Assembly: GCA_003838145.1 (NCBI GenBank)
Contig: QYZZ01000125.1
Coordinates: forward strand, 1-33,560
Direction of reading: 5' to 3'
Length of the DNA stretch: 33,560 nucleotides
Source: Tindallia sp. MSAO_Bac2
Lineage (GTDB): Bacteria > Bacillota > Clostridia > Peptostreptococcales > Tindalliaceae
The translations under genes were made by a program, and so were the position numbers. Shown piece by piece: positions 1 to 8,485 of the stretch (its first letter is position 1; every line of letters starts with the position of its first letter). The notes beneath the pieces were generated by a model. That model was not told the origin of the DNA and did not search any database. It worked only from the letters and a program-made list of their open reading frames with translations.

Positions 1-108
1 GGCGGTTAGTTTTCCTTTTTCATGTTGGCTGGCGATTTTCTTCTCGCCGCCGCCCTGTTGGATTTTTGATTTGCTTTGCTGCATTTCTTCAAGTTTGTTT
101 ACCGTCAT
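1..108 (-). CDS. mmdA: Methylmalonyl-CoA decarboxylase / acyl-CoA carboxyltransferase alpha subunit (N-terminal fragment)
   Basis: Only the first 36 codons are inside the window; the gene runs off the left edge. The peptide begins MTVNKLEEM and contains QQGGGEKKIASQHEKGKLTA, which matches the conserved start of the biotin-dependent carboxyltransferase family (PccB/MmdA type, where a GGGxxxIxxQHxKGKLTARER segment opens the crotonase-like fold). A GGAGG ribosome binding site lies at about 116-120, well spaced from the ATG at 106-108. It follows the epimerase gene by 49 bases in a mutase-MeaB-epimerase operon. In that setting a sodium-pumping methylmalonyl-CoA decarboxylase alpha subunit or a propionyl-CoA carboxylase beta subunit is expected. 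The fragment cannot separate these, and the genes to the left would decide it. Confidence 0.85.
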   Translation of the reverse strand, partial: MTVNKLEEMQQSKSKIQQGGGEKKIASQHEKGKLTA

Positions 109-157
109 CCTTTACCCTCCTACTTTTCATTCGGTGAACTAGAAACAAGTTAATTAC

Positions 158-568
158 TTAATCGTCTTCCCGCTCACTCAATTCTACCAGGACACCGCCC
201 GTGCTCTTGGGATGGCAAAAAGCGATTTTAGCACCACCTGCGCCATAGCGGGGCTTTTCATCGATCATGCGGATCCCTTTTTCTTTCATGGTTTCGATGG
301 CCTGTTCGATATTGTCGACACGAAACGCAATGTGTTGAATTCCTTCCCCCTTCTTATCAATATATTTGGCAATGGGTCCCTCCGGATCGGTAGATTCCAG
401 AAGTTCTACCTCTGAATCGCCGACAGGAAGGAAAGCAACCCGAACCTTTTGTTCTTCAACTTCCTCTTTACCGGTACATTCCATGCCCAGCACATCTTCA
501 TAAAACTTAAGGGTTTCATCAAGATTTTTCACCGCAATTCCAATATGATCAACTTTCAATGTTTTCAT
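158..568 (-). CDS. mce: Methylmalonyl-CoA epimerase
   Basis: This 136-residue protein of the VOC (glyoxalase-like) superfamily interconverts (R)- and (S)-methylmalonyl-CoA, linking the mutase product to the decarboxylase/carboxylase. Two beta-alpha-beta-beta-beta repeats are visible, the first opening with DHIGIAV and the second with IQHIAFRV. Candidate divalent-metal ligands are His8, His79 and Glu129, with a glutamate in the VELLE strand (about residue 55) as the probable fourth. The length is typical for the family. The start ATG overlaps the meaB stop by four bases (ATGA), and the ribosome binding site GGAGG lies inside the last codons of meaB, so the two are translationally coupled. It is the fourth gene of the methylmalonyl-CoA operon. 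Confidence 0.95.
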   Translation of the reverse strand: MKTLKVDHIGIAVKNLDETLKFYEDVLGMECTGKEEVEEQKVRVAFLPVGDSEVELLESTDPEGPIAKYIDKKGEGIQHIAFRVDNIEQAIETMKEKGIRMIDEKPRYGAGGAKIAFCHPKSTGGVLVELSEREDD

Positions 569-1521
569 ACTTCCATGCCTCCTTCTGCGCCTACAATCAT
601 TTCCTTTAGAACGGTTTGGCTGATGCTATATGGATCCCGCTCACGACTCGCAACTTTTTGTGCCAACTCGCGAATACGGTTTCGGTTATCGTCATTTCCC
701 ATCATCTCTTTTAAGATAGCCGTCTGGGTCAGATCAATGATTTCCAACTCGCTGTTATGAATTCTTTTTTCTATTAATTTACTGCTGCTTTCCATGTAAT
801 TCCAATGTCGATCCAGGTTTTCCGTCAGTTCTTCTATGCCTGTGTTGTTAACAGCCACTGCCTGCGATACCGGAGGACGCCATTCGCCATGATCAAAGTC
901 CAGCATCATCTCAATTTCTGTTTTCGTTCGGTCTGCACCATCACGGTCTGATTTGTTAACGACAAAGACATCACCGATTTCCATAATCCCGGCTTTTAAC
1001 GCCTGAATATCGTCGCCAAGTCCCGGGACCATCACCATCAATACAGAATCTGCCGCTTTTACGATATCCACCTCGGATTGTCCAACACCGACGGTTTCAA
1101 TAAGTATGTAGTCCATACCCATTATATCAAGAATTTTGACTGCACCCAGCGTTGATTTGGATAGTCCTCCCAAATGACCTCTGGTTCCCATGCTGCGTAT
1201 AAAAACCCCCGGATCAAGGTTTAAATCTGACATGCGAATACGGTCTCCAAGAATTGATCCACCCGAAAATGGGCTGGTGGGGTCCACTGCCAGCACTCCT
1301 ACTTTAGCATTCTGCTTTCTGAGCTGCTTTGCCAGCTTGTCAACCAGTGTGCTTTTACCCGCACCCGGGGGGCCTGTAATGCCAATTACTCTCGCTCTGC
1401 CTGTATAAGAAAAATAGGCTGAAAGGATGGCGACTGCTTCCGGATCATCATTTTCTATCATCGTTATAAGCCGGGCTGCCGCCCTTTTATCGCCATTCAA
1501 AAGTCTTTTGCCCAGTTCCAT
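565..1521 (-). CDS. meaB: Methylmalonyl-CoA mutase-associated GTPase MeaB (ArgK family)
   Basis: This 318-residue G3E-family P-loop GTPase gates loading of intact adenosylcobalamin onto methylmalonyl-CoA mutase and protects the enzyme from inactivation. Visible motifs are the Walker A GPPGAGKST (residues 50-58), the switch-like ETVGVGQSE (142-150) and the base-recognition NKSD (189-192). Length and motif order are normal for MeaB. The start ATG has a GGAGT ribosome binding site. It sits directly after the cobalamin-binding mutase subunit, the classic placement. The 95-base gap to that gene holds a TATAAT hexamer at 1593-1598 without a convincing -35, so a weak internal promoter cannot be excluded. 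The last codons include the ribosome binding site of mce. Confidence 0.95.
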   Translation of the reverse strand: MELGKRLLNGDKRAAARLITMIENDDPEAVAILSAYFSYTGRARVIGITGPPGAGKSTLVDKLAKQLRKQNAKVGVLAVDPTSPFSGGSILGDRIRMSDLNLDPGVFIRSMGTRGHLGGLSKSTLGAVKILDIMGMDYILIETVGVGQSEVDIVKAADSVLMVMVPGLGDDIQALKAGIMEIGDVFVVNKSDRDGADRTKTEIEMMLDFDHGEWRPPVSQAVAVNNTGIEELTENLDRHWNYMESSSKLIEKRIHNSELEIIDLTQTAILKEMMGNDDNRNRIRELAQKVASRERDPYSISQTVLKEMIVGAEGGMEV

Positions 1522-1616
1522 ACGAAAACTCCTTTCAGCCCTTCATATCAGTATATGTTTCATAAATTTCAGGATAAAAAACATCAAATGTCATTATATA
1601 ACTATTTGCGCTAAAG

Positions 1617-2021
1617 TTAAAGACTTCTTTTAAGATTGTTTTTAATAAAGTCAATTGTAACGCCAGTTGGAGTTCCCGGTGTAAAAATTTCAGCTACTCC
1701 TGCCTTTTTAAGCTCTGGGATGTCATCTTCCGGAATAACGCCACCTCCAAGCACCAGCACCTCGTCATAGATGCCTTCTTCTTTCAGTTTATCCACTACT
1801 TTTGGAAGCAAGTGGCCATGGGCTCCTGAAAGGATACTAAGCGCCACCACATCAACATCTTCCTGAACGGCTGCTTGTACAATTTGGTCCGGTGTTAATC
1901 TTAAACCCGTATAAATGACTTCCATTCCTGCATCCCTCAGGGCACGGGCAATTACTTTCGCTCCACGATCATGTCCATCCAGACCTGGCTTTGCAACTAA
2001 AACTCTAATGGGTCGATCCAT
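1617..2021 (-). CDS. mcmA2: Methylmalonyl-CoA mutase, cobalamin-binding subunit
   Basis: This 134-residue protein is a stand-alone B12-binding (flavodoxin-like) domain, corresponding to the C-terminal domain of single-chain methylmalonyl-CoA mutases. The base-off/His-on signature DGHDRG is at residues 15-20, with His17 as the predicted lower axial cobalt ligand. The supporting S-x-L motif appears as LSILSG (about 61-66), followed by GGG (92-94). Together with the 559-residue upstream subunit it makes a split mutase, as is common in archaea and many Firmicutes. The start ATG is preceded by GGAGG at good spacing, and only 28 bases separate it from the large-subunit stop. Confidence 0.93.
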   Translation of the reverse strand: MDRPIRVLVAKPGLDGHDRGAKVIARALRDAGMEVIYTGLRLTPDQIVQAAVQEDVDVVALSILSGAHGHLLPKVVDKLKEEGIYDEVLVLGGGVIPEDDIPELKKAGVAEIFTPGTPTGVTIDFIKNNLKRSL

Positions 2022-2049
2022 AACAGTTCCTCCTTAATGGTTTCAGATT

Positions 2050-3729
2050 TTACAGCACAACGCTTTGCTGGTATTCACCAAAAACTTCCCTGAGGGATCC
2101 GCATATTTCTCCCAGGGTTGCATAGGCCTTAACAGCATCTAAAATAAATGGCATCAGGTTTTGATCTGTTTCTGCAGCTTTTTTCAGCTCAGCCAGTTTT
2201 TGGACTACCTGATCATTGTCTCGTTCTTTTTTCAGTTCTGCTATTTTTTCTTTTTGCAGTTCGCCTACAGATGGATCTACACGCAAAAGTCCCTGCGGAG
2301 GCTGCTCTTCTGTTTGGAACTTATTTACACCAACAACAATTCGGTCATTGCTCTCGATCTGTTTTTGGTATTCATAGGCACTATCCATTATTTCCTTCTG
2401 GATATATCCTTTTTCGATAGCATTGGGTGCACCGCCCATACCAACGATGCGATCAATATATTCCATTGCTTTTTCTTCAATATCGTTTGTTAAACTTTCC
2501 ACATAATAGGATCCAGCCAAAGGATCAACTGTCTCAGCCACTCCACTTTCATGAGCTACTATCTGTTGTGTTCGCAGTGCAATTCGGACAGAGTCTTCTG
2601 TTGGAAGGGCCATAGCCTCATCTTTTGAATTCGTATGCAATGACTGTGTTCCGCCAAGAACAGCAGCTAATGTCTGGATAGCGACGCGCACAATATTGTT
2701 GTCCGGCTGTTGTGCAGTCAGTGTGGATCCACCGGTTTGAGTGTGGAACTTCAGTTGCATGGATTTTGGATTTTTCGCCCCAAACTTTTCTTTCATTATT
2801 TTTGCCCATATTCTTCTGGCAGCTCTAAATTTAGCTACTTCTTCAAGCAGATCGTTATGGGAGTTAAAGAAGAAGGAAAGTCTCGGAGCAAATTTGTCCA
2901 CTTCAAGACCGGCTTCAATGGCCGCTTCTACATAAGCTATGCCATCAGCCAGCGTAAATGCAACTTCCTGAACTGCCGAGGAACCGGCTTCTCTAATGTG
3001 ATAACCGGAAATACTTATCGTATTCCAATTTGGCACTTCATCTGAACAGTATTCGAAAATATTGGTTATTAATCTCATTGAAGGTTCCACTGGAAAAATA
3101 TAGGTTCCTCTAGCAATATATTCTTTCAGAATGTCATTTTGGATGGTTCCTCTTAGCTGGTCAGAAGCAACTCCCTGTTTTTCGGCAACCGCAATATACA
3201 TAGCCAGCAAAACTGAAGCAGGTGCATTAATGGTCATGGACGTGCTCACCTGGTCCAGGGGAATTCCGTCAAAAAGGATTTCCATATCTTTTAATGAATC
3301 AATGGCTACACCAACTTTTCCTACTTCACCTTCGGATAAAGCATGGTCAGAATCATATCCAATCTGTGTTGGCAGGTCGAAGGCAACGGAAAGCCCGGTC
3401 TGGCCCTGGTCAAGCAGGTACTTGTACCGCTTATTTGATTCTTCTGCCGTTGCAAATCCAGCGTATTGACGCATAGTCCAGAAACGACCCCGATACATTG
3501 TTGGCTGTACGCCACGAGTGTAGGGGTACTCACCCGGAAAACCAAGTGCCTCTTCGTATTCCATGTTTTCCAGGTCCACCGGAGTATATAGTCTTTGAAC
3601 TTCCTGGTTTGACCCGGTAACAAACGTTTCTTTTCTCTCCGGCCTTTTTTTAACTGCCTCGTCTGTTTTTTGGGTCCATTCCTGCTGGGCATTTTTCAAT
3701 TGTTCCATCTTTTCTTTTCCAGCCATCAT
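2050..3729 (-). CDS. mcmA1: Methylmalonyl-CoA mutase, catalytic (TIM-barrel) subunit
   Basis: This 559-residue N-terminal-type subunit rearranges (R)-methylmalonyl-CoA and succinyl-CoA by adenosylcobalamin radical chemistry. The acyl-CoA mutase barrel is clear: [15 protein letters not shown] (85-99), the [16 protein letters not shown] segment (114-129) and [12 protein letters not shown]. The specificity positions are Tyr89 (in RQYAG) and Arg207 (in IARGTY). They fall at the same numbers as Tyr89 and Arg207 of the Propionibacterium enzyme and favour methylmalonyl-CoA mutase over isobutyryl-CoA mutase (Phe/Gln) or 2-hydroxyisobutyryl-CoA mutase (Ile/Gln). Two adjacent ATGs follow a GGGAGG site; the second (3726) has slightly better spacing. 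It is the first gene of the propionate operon, with its own promoter and a leader of about 140 bases. Confidence 0.95.
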   Translation of the reverse strand: MMAGKEKMEQLKNAQQEWTQKTDEAVKKRPERKETFVTGSNQEVQRLYTPVDLENMEYEEALGFPGEYPYTRGVQPTMYRGRFWTMRQYAGFATAEESNKRYKYLLDQGQTGLSVAFDLPTQIGYDSDHALSEGEVGKVGVAIDSLKDMEILFDGIPLDQVSTSMTINAPASVLLAMYIAVAEKQGVASDQLRGTIQNDILKEYIARGTYIFPVEPSMRLITNIFEYCSDEVPNWNTISISGYHIREAGSSAVQEVAFTLADGIAYVEAAIEAGLEVDKFAPRLSFFFNSHNDLLEEVAKFRAARRIWAKIMKEKFGAKNPKSMQLKFHTQTGGSTLTAQQPDNNIVRVAIQTLAAVLGGTQSLHTNSKDEAMALPTEDSVRIALRTQQIVAHESGVAETVDPLAGSYYVESLTNDIEEKAMEYIDRIVGMGGAPNAIEKGYIQKEIMDSAYEYQKQIESNDRIVVGVNKFQTEEQPPQGLLRVDPSVGELQKEKIAELKKERDNDQVVQKLAELKKAAETDQNLMPFILDAVKAYATLGEICGSLREVFGEYQQSVVL

Positions 3730-3791
3730 TTTTCCTCCCTCATCAATTAGTTTCCCTCATTCGAAGTCTGTATTTCTTTATGTCTATTGGC

Positions 3792-3812
3792 AACATGCTG
3801 TTAACATGCTGT
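3792..3812. repeat. Tandem 10-bp direct repeat in the mutase operon leader
   Basis: AACATGCTGT occurs at 3792-3801 and again at 3803-3812, an 11-base period, i.e. one helical turn. It lies between the predicted promoter (3877-3905) and the mutase start codon (3729). Such spacing fits a site for a DNA-binding regulator, but nothing identifies the protein. This is a pattern seen in sequence with inferred function. Confidence 0.4.
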
Positions 3813-3876
3813 CAGTCACACTTTTGGCAGTTTGCTTGCATTTCATTTTAAGAATGAAGAGTAAACCACCAGTCTT

Positions 3877-3905
3877 ATTCTACATTTTTTTTTGCCTCAG
3901 CGCAA
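3877..3905 (-). promoter_or_regulatory. Candidate sigma-A promoter of the methylmalonyl-CoA operon
   Basis: On the minus strand a TTGCGC -35 (3900-3905) is followed after exactly 17 bases by TAGAAT (3877-3882). The -35 matches the consensus only in TTG, so this is moderate evidence. It is the best candidate in the 314-base gap 3730-4043. That gap otherwise holds the leader repeats and the ftsH terminator, and no gene that I can see. Confidence 0.5.
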
Positions 3906-4000
3906 CTGATTTAGGCTCCAGAATGAAAATCTTTATTTTTTTCTAATTAATTAGAATCGATCAACATTATTTAAATTAAAGGTGTTGAAAAAATGGATTT

Positions 4001-4032
4001 AAAAAACCTCGCAGCCTAAATTGACTGCGAGG
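4001..4032 (-). terminator. Rho-independent terminator of ftsH
   Basis: An 8-bp perfect GC-rich stem (CCTCGCAG 4007-4014 with CTGCGAGG 4025-4032, 10-base loop) lies just beyond the ftsH stop. On the minus strand it is followed by a run of six T at 4006-4001. Confidence 0.9.
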
Positions 4033-4043
4033 CTTTCAAATCT

Positions 4044-6098
4044 TTAATTGTCTGATTCGATATTTTCGCTTCGAACAGGCCGGTAAGCTTCCTGTTCCGG
4101 ACTGCTTGCTTCCGGTTCCTGTTTTTGCTCCATTTCATTTTCTACATGATCAGTACCGGCTTCCTTTTTTTCACTATCAGGTGCTGGCTCTGCAGAAGAT
4201 TCTGAGGCGGTTTCCTGTAACTGAACCGATGCAATTTTGTTTTTTACAGTGTCTATATCATCATCTTCTTCAATGATGATTTCACCATCAAAAATTCTTT
4301 TGTATTCGTCTGCATTCAGGGTCTCTAATTTTAGCAATGCATTAGAGATGGAATGAAGTTTTTCCATGTTTTCTTTCAGCAACATTTCTGTCCGATGGTA
4401 CGCTTCATCCACGATGCGACGAATTTCATCATCAATCTGAGCTGCTACTTCCTCGGAATAGTTTCGTCTGGAGGTCATGTCCCTGCCCAGAAAGACTTCG
4501 TCTTCATCACTACCAAAAGTCATCGGACCCAATTTATCGCTCATTCCGTATTTCGTAACCATTCCTCTGGCAATAGCTGTTACCCGCTGAAGGTCATTCT
4601 GTGCTCCGGTACTTATATCTGAGAGCACCAGCTTTTCAGCTACACGCCCTCCGAGCAAATGGATGATATGCTCTTCCATCTCAGTCTTGGTAGCATAATA
4701 CTTATCTTCCTTGGGAAGAATCATAGTAAAGCCACCAGCTCTTCCTCTCGGAATGATACTGATTTGGTGAACCGGATCTGTATTCGGCAACATAGATGCC
4801 ACCAGCGCATGACCGGCCTCGTGGAAAGCAGTGAGGATTCTTTCTTTTTCACTAATGACACGGCTTTTCTTCTCCATGCCGGCTATCACCTTGGTAATTG
4901 CTTCTTCAATGGTGTCCATCATTATTTTTTTCTGATTTTTTCTAGCGGTTAATAACGCCGCTTCGTTCATCAGGTTTTCAATATCTGCAGGCGTAAAACC
5001 AGGCGTTCTTCTGGCAAGAACCTGCAGATCCACAGATTCATCAATAGGCTTCCCTCTGGCATGAACTTTCAATATTGATTCCCGGCCTTTTAAGTCTGGC
5101 AGTCCAACTGCAACCTGTCGGTCAAATCGACCGGGTCTCAGCAGCGCCGGATCAAGAATATCGGCACGGTTAGTTGCAGCTACAACAATAACACCTTCGT
5201 TTATTCCAAAACCGTCCATTTCAACCAATAGCTGATTCAAAGTCTGCTCCCGCTCATCATGGCCACCACCCAGGCCTGCACCACGACGACGTCCGACAGC
5301 GTCAATCTCATCAATAAATATAATGCAAGGTGCACTTTTCTTTGCCTGATCAAAAAGATCTCTCACCCGGGAAGCACCAACACCAACAAACATCTCAACA
5401 AAGTCAGAACCACTGATACTATAGAAGGGTACACCGGCTTCTCCCGCTACAGCCTTGGACAGGAATGTTTTTCCCGTTCCCGGCGGGCCAACCATTAAAA
5501 TACCTTTTGGTATTCTTGCGCCCAATTCCACAAACTTACGTGGATTTTTAAGAAAATCCACCAGTTCCTGTAATTCTTCTTTCTCTTCATCAAGACCAGC
5601 TACGTCACTAAAGTTAATCTTCGTTTTTTCATCTTCTTTATGAAGTTTTGCCTTGCTTTTTCCGAATGACATAACTTTATTTCCGCCGCCCTGGGATTGT
5701 TGCATAAAAACAAACCAAAGCACCACAAAAATAAGAATCATGAAAACAGAAGGCAACAACTGTATAAACCATGGAGTTGAAGGTGGCGGAGCACCTTTCA
5801 CTTCAGCTCCTATGTCAACCATATTGCTTTCCAAAATAGCGGTTAGACGCTCATCACTGAAAACAACCGGCACAAAAGACTCAAAACTGACAGATTCACC
5901 GTCCCGGTTCAGAATTCCCTCCACTGATCTGTCGACAATATTAATTTCTTCCACGTTTCCATTGATCAGTTCCTGGTAAAGCTCTGAAAACGATATTTCA
6001 ACGGATTCCTGCGGTGGTTGTACGAATTGCTGTACCAGTATCAGCAGCACGATAAAAATGATGATATAGAAACTGGCACCGCGGAACATTTTCCTCAA
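4044..6098 (-). CDS. ftsH: ATP-dependent zinc metalloprotease FtsH
   Basis: This 684-residue membrane AAA+ protease degrades membrane proteins and unstable regulators. N-terminal signal: [12 protein letters not shown] begins the first membrane segment, and a second lies in the [16 protein letters not shown] region, with an extracytoplasmic domain between. The AAA module shows Walker A GPPGTGKT, Walker [14 protein letters not shown] and an intact second region of homology. The zinc site is FHEAGH. A roughly 70-residue acidic, glutamate-rich tail follows the protease domain. I chose the TTG at 6096-6098: GGGAGGAGG (about 6107-6115) sits 8 bases upstream, and a sigma-A promoter occupies the longer reading frame to 6170. 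An ATG three codons further in (6089) is the alternative. tilS lies just upstream, without the hpt gene usually found between them. Confidence 0.95.
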   Translation of the reverse strand: MRKMFRGASFYIIIFIVLLILVQQFVQPPQESVEISFSELYQELINGNVEEINIVDRSVEGILNRDGESVSFESFVPVVFSDERLTAILESNMVDIGAEVKGAPPPSTPWFIQLLPSVFMILIFVVLWFVFMQQSQGGGNKVMSFGKSKAKLHKEDEKTKINFSDVAGLDEEKEELQELVDFLKNPRKFVELGARIPKGILMVGPPGTGKTFLSKAVAGEAGVPFYSISGSDFVEMFVGVGASRVRDLFDQAKKSAPCIIFIDEIDAVGRRRGAGLGGGHDEREQTLNQLLVEMDGFGINEGVIVVAATNRADILDPALLRPGRFDRQVAVGLPDLKGRESILKVHARGKPIDESVDLQVLARRTPGFTPADIENLMNEAALLTARKNQKKIMMDTIEEAITKVIAGMEKKSRVISEKERILTAFHEAGHALVASMLPNTDPVHQISIIPRGRAGGFTMILPKEDKYYATKTEMEEHIIHLLGGRVAEKLVLSDISTGAQNDLQRVTAIARGMVTKYGMSDKLGPMTFGSDEDEVFLGRDMTSRRNYSEEVAAQIDDEIRRIVDEAYHRTEMLLKENMEKLHSISNALLKLETLNADEYKRIFDGEIIIEEDDDIDTVKNKIASVQLQETASESSAEPAPDSEKKEAGTDHVENEMEQKQEPEASSPEQEAYRPVRSENIESDN

Positions 6099-6141
6099 CC
6101 TGTCTTCCTCCTCCCAACAAATCTCATTTTCACATTTTACA

Positions 6142-6170
6142 ATTGTACCACACAACAAGTTGATAGACAA
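6142..6170 (-). promoter_or_regulatory. Sigma-A promoter of ftsH
   Basis: On the minus strand TTGTCT (6165-6170) is followed by a 17-base spacer and TACAAT (6142-6147), giving a transcript start near 6135 and a leader of about 37 bases before the TTG start codon. Its position just after the tilS stop shows that ftsH can be expressed separately from tilS. It also rules out translation starting at 6170. Confidence 0.75.
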
Positions 6171-6182
6171 CCTGAAAAAAAC

Positions 6183-7607
6183 CTATTCACAGCCTGTTTT
6201 TTCCTTCCCTGGCCGATATTGCATTCTGACTACTTTTTGAGTATCCGTCGTCACCTTTGCCCTGTCACTGATTCGATGTCCAACGACCCAGAAAATTTCA
6301 TTTTCATGTGCCAGAAGGACTATTCGATCCCTTTCTTCAGCAGGTATTTTCTGATCAATAAAAAAATCTTTCAACTTCTTTGTTCCTTCCATTCCCAAGG
6401 GTTTTATCCGGTCACCTGTGCTACGGGTCCTTACAACCAGTTCTTGCGGCAGCTTTTCTTGGTCGAAAATTTGGCAATATGGACCTTCATTTCTCTCGCT
6501 CACCTTTTGAACACGAAGAACTTCGCAGTAAATACTGCTGTCTGAGCCTAAAAGGTGTGTAATGCCTGGTATCTTAAGCGTTGTCTGATCCTTCGAGACA
6601 TCCGGTTCTGCAGCGCGATTTTCAAAATACCTTTCTGCTGCAAATAAAATTTCTTCCGTCTTAAGTTTCACTATAATTTTTCCGGGTAACTGGTACTCCT
6701 TACCATAAGTACCCTTTCGCAAGTTCTCCATCACATTTTTTATATGACTAAAGCTAACCGTCTGACCAGTCTTCTCCAGGTCATGGTACGCCCGTCGCAG
6801 AATTCTCGAAGCAACAGCCGGATGTTCTTTTGAAACTGTTTCGTAGTCCAGGCTAATGCATTCCAGCATTTTGAAACGAACTGCATCCTGATATTTCGCT
6901 TCGACCACTTCCTCAATGTAGTCTCTGTCCTGCTCAAGCAGTTCTATTGTTCTCCCCATAGATTCCATCAGGCTTGGCTGACAGGTCTCCATATCAGGAA
7001 TAATACGGTTTCTGATTTTGTTTCTGAAAAATTCTGTTTCCTGATTCGTAGCGTCTATTCGGTATGGTAAGTTACGTCGGTGACAAAAATCAATTATTTC
7101 TTCTCTTCTGCAATGAATCAGAGGGCGGATAATTTTCTTGCGTACAGCTGGAATTCCTGTTAATCCCTCCAGTCCACTTCCCCGAATAAGATTCATTAAA
7201 AGCGTTTCTGCCTGATCGTTCAAGTGATGTCCTACTGCAATTTTATCAATACCGATTTTTTCTGCCACTTCTTCAAAAAACCGGTAACGACAAATCCGTC
7301 CGGCCATTTCCAGGGACACTCCGGTACGTGATGCATATTCAGCTACCTCTATGCTTTTCACTACACATGCTATATTGTGCTTCCTTGAAAAATTCACCGC
7401 AAAAGATGCATCTTCATTTGACTCCATCCCTCTCAAATTATGGTTCAAATGAGCAGCATAAATAGTTAATGAAAATGATTCTGCTATTTCATGTAATGCA
7501 GTAAGCAAACATACAGAGTCCGGTCCTCCCGAAAAACCAACAAGAATAGTGTCGCCGGACTTGATAAGTTTTGTTTTTTTTATTTTTTCGATAATGGATT
7601 CTTTCAT
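6183..7607 (-). CDS. tilS: tRNA(Ile)-lysidine synthetase
   Basis: This 474-residue enzyme attaches lysine to C34 of tRNA-Ile(CAU), so that the codon AUA is read as isoleucine. The N-type ATP pyrophosphatase loop SGGPDS is at residues 26-31, followed by the family motifs AAHLNHNLRG and GHHLNDQAETLLMNLIRGSG. The C-terminal TilS domain ends near GDRIKPLGMEGTKKLKDFF. The length is usual for the long, Bacillus-type form. The ATG follows a GAGGG site, and a candidate extended -10 lies 35 bases upstream. The gene is essential in most bacteria, and its placement before ftsH is conserved in Firmicutes. Confidence 0.95.
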   Translation of the reverse strand: MKESIIEKIKKTKLIKSGDTILVGFSGGPDSVCLLTALHEIAESFSLTIYAAHLNHNLRGMESNEDASFAVNFSRKHNIACVVKSIEVAEYASRTGVSLEMAGRICRYRFFEEVAEKIGIDKIAVGHHLNDQAETLLMNLIRGSGLEGLTGIPAVRKKIIRPLIHCRREEIIDFCHRRNLPYRIDATNQETEFFRNKIRNRIIPDMETCQPSLMESMGRTIELLEQDRDYIEEVVEAKYQDAVRFKMLECISLDYETVSKEHPAVASRILRRAYHDLEKTGQTVSFSHIKNVMENLRKGTYGKEYQLPGKIIVKLKTEEILFAAERYFENRAAEPDVSKDQTTLKIPGITHLLGSDSSIYCEVLRVQKVSERNEGPYCQIFDQEKLPQELVVRTRSTGDRIKPLGMEGTKKLKDFFIDQKIPAEERDRIVLLAHENEIFWVVGHRISDRAKVTTDTQKVVRMQYRPGKEKTGCE

Positions 7608-7641
7608 CTCTTACCCTCTTTCTATCTCTGAATCCACTATT

Positions 7642-7650
7642 ATTGTATCA
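7642..7650 (-). promoter_or_regulatory. Candidate extended -10 promoter of tilS
   Basis: On the minus strand the sequence TGATACAAT gives an extended -10 (TG-N-TACAAT, hexamer 7642-7647). The -35 region is only T-rich, so it would rely on the extended -10. It lies between the kamE terminator and the tilS ribosome binding site. Confidence 0.45.
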
Positions 7651-7662
7651 TACTCCACACAG

Positions 7663-7710
7663 AAAAAAAGTCTGTTTCACATCTTACTTCAATCGATGCG
7701 AAACAGACTT
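7663..7710 (-). terminator. Terminator of the lysine fermentation operon
   Basis: A perfect 11-bp inverted repeat (AAGTCTGTTTC 7668-7678 with GAAACAGACTT 7700-7710) with a 21-base loop lies 19 bases after the kamE stop. On the minus strand it runs into a tract of seven T (7669-7663). Confidence 0.85.
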
Positions 7711-7729
7711 ATTAAAAATAGCAATATTT

Positions 7730-8485
7730 CTATACCAGGTTTCGCTCCAGCATTTCATGGATGACAAATGCCGCTACATCCTCTGCATAGGTGTTCGTTC
7801 CGAAACCTGCATCATATCCAAGTTCTTTAGCCAGTTCATGTGAGATACGAGGACCGCCGCAAACAACAATTAACTTGTCTCTTAGGTTTTCAGCCTCCAG
7901 CAGTTCAATCAAATTGGTCAGGTTTTTTATGTGAACATCTTTTTGAGTTACTACCTGAGAAACCAGTAATGCATCAGCTTTCATCTCAATGGCTTTAGCG
8001 ATAAGTTCTTCGTTCTCCACCTGACTCCCCAGGTTGTACGCTTCTATTCCTTTATAACGCTCAAGACCATAGTGCCCGTGGTAGCCTTTCATGTTGATTA
8101 TAGCGTCAATCCCCACGGTATGAGCGTCCGATCCGGTACAGGCTCCCAGGATAACTACGTCCCGCTTAATTTTCTTATCTATAAACTCTTCCACTTCTTC
8201 CTTAGTCATTCGCTCCACTTCAACCTTAGGCACTTTAATAGCATTGTAGTTTATGGTGTGGCTGCTTTTAGCATAAACAATGAAGTAAGTGTATCCGATA
8301 CCCAGATCCATGGCATTAACCACATTAGGTTCCTCCAGACCCATTTTCAGCATAAGGCGTCTGGCCGACTCTTTGGCTTCTTCTCCATAGGGAACCGGGA
8401 GAGTAAAACTGAGCTGTATCATTCCATCATTCAGTGTATCGCCATAAGGTTTCACATTTGATAAATCCACTTTTTCAATTGCCAT
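7730..8485 (-). CDS. kamE: Lysine 5,6-aminomutase beta subunit (B12/PLP-binding)
   Basis: This 251-residue subunit binds adenosylcobalamin and carries the PLP-linking lysine of the mutase. With KamD it moves the terminal amino group of L-beta-lysine or D-lysine to the neighbouring carbon, producing 3,5-diaminohexanoate. An N-terminal dimerisation domain (about 1-100) is followed by a Rossmann-like B12 domain with GACTGSDAHTVG. His122 in DAHTVG is the predicted cobalt ligand. Lys133 in INMKGYHG is the predicted PLP Schiff-base lysine. The 11-residue spacing equals that of the described His133/Lys144 pair of the Clostridium sticklandii enzyme. The kamD stop and kamE start overlap in TAATG, so subunit synthesis is coupled. 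It is the last gene of the operon, followed by a strong terminator. Confidence 0.96.
   Translation of the reverse strand: MAIEKVDLSNVKPYGDTLNDGMIQLSFTLPVPYGEEAKESARRLMLKMGLEEPNVVNAMDLGIGYTYFIVYAKSSHTINYNAIKVPKVEVERMTKEEVEEFIDKKIKRDVVILGACTGSDAHTVGIDAIINMKGYHGHYGLERYKGIEAYNLGSQVENEELIAKAIEMKADALLVSQVVTQKDVHIKNLTNLIELLEAENLRDKLIVVCGGPRISHELAKELGYDAGFGTNTYAEDVAAFVIHEMLERNLV

Noticed and set aside
1593-1598. TATAAT between the small mutase subunit and meaB as an internal promoter.
   Set aside because: No acceptable -35 at 16-18 bases, and the genes form a standard operon.
2050-3729. Isobutyryl-CoA or 2-hydroxyisobutyryl-CoA mutase.
   Set aside because: Tyr89 and Arg207, together with the epimerase and carboxyltransferase genes, indicate methylmalonyl-CoA.
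3825-3840. TGGCAG-TTTGC-TTGCA on the plus strand, a good match to a sigma-54 promoter.
   Set aside because: It points toward the 3-prime end of ftsH, with no plus-strand gene downstream, so it is probably chance. An unseen antisense RNA is the only alternative.
6099-6170. N-terminal extension of FtsH to a TTG at 6170.
   Set aside because: It overlaps a sigma-A promoter and has no ribosome binding site; the family starts at the later TTG or ATG.
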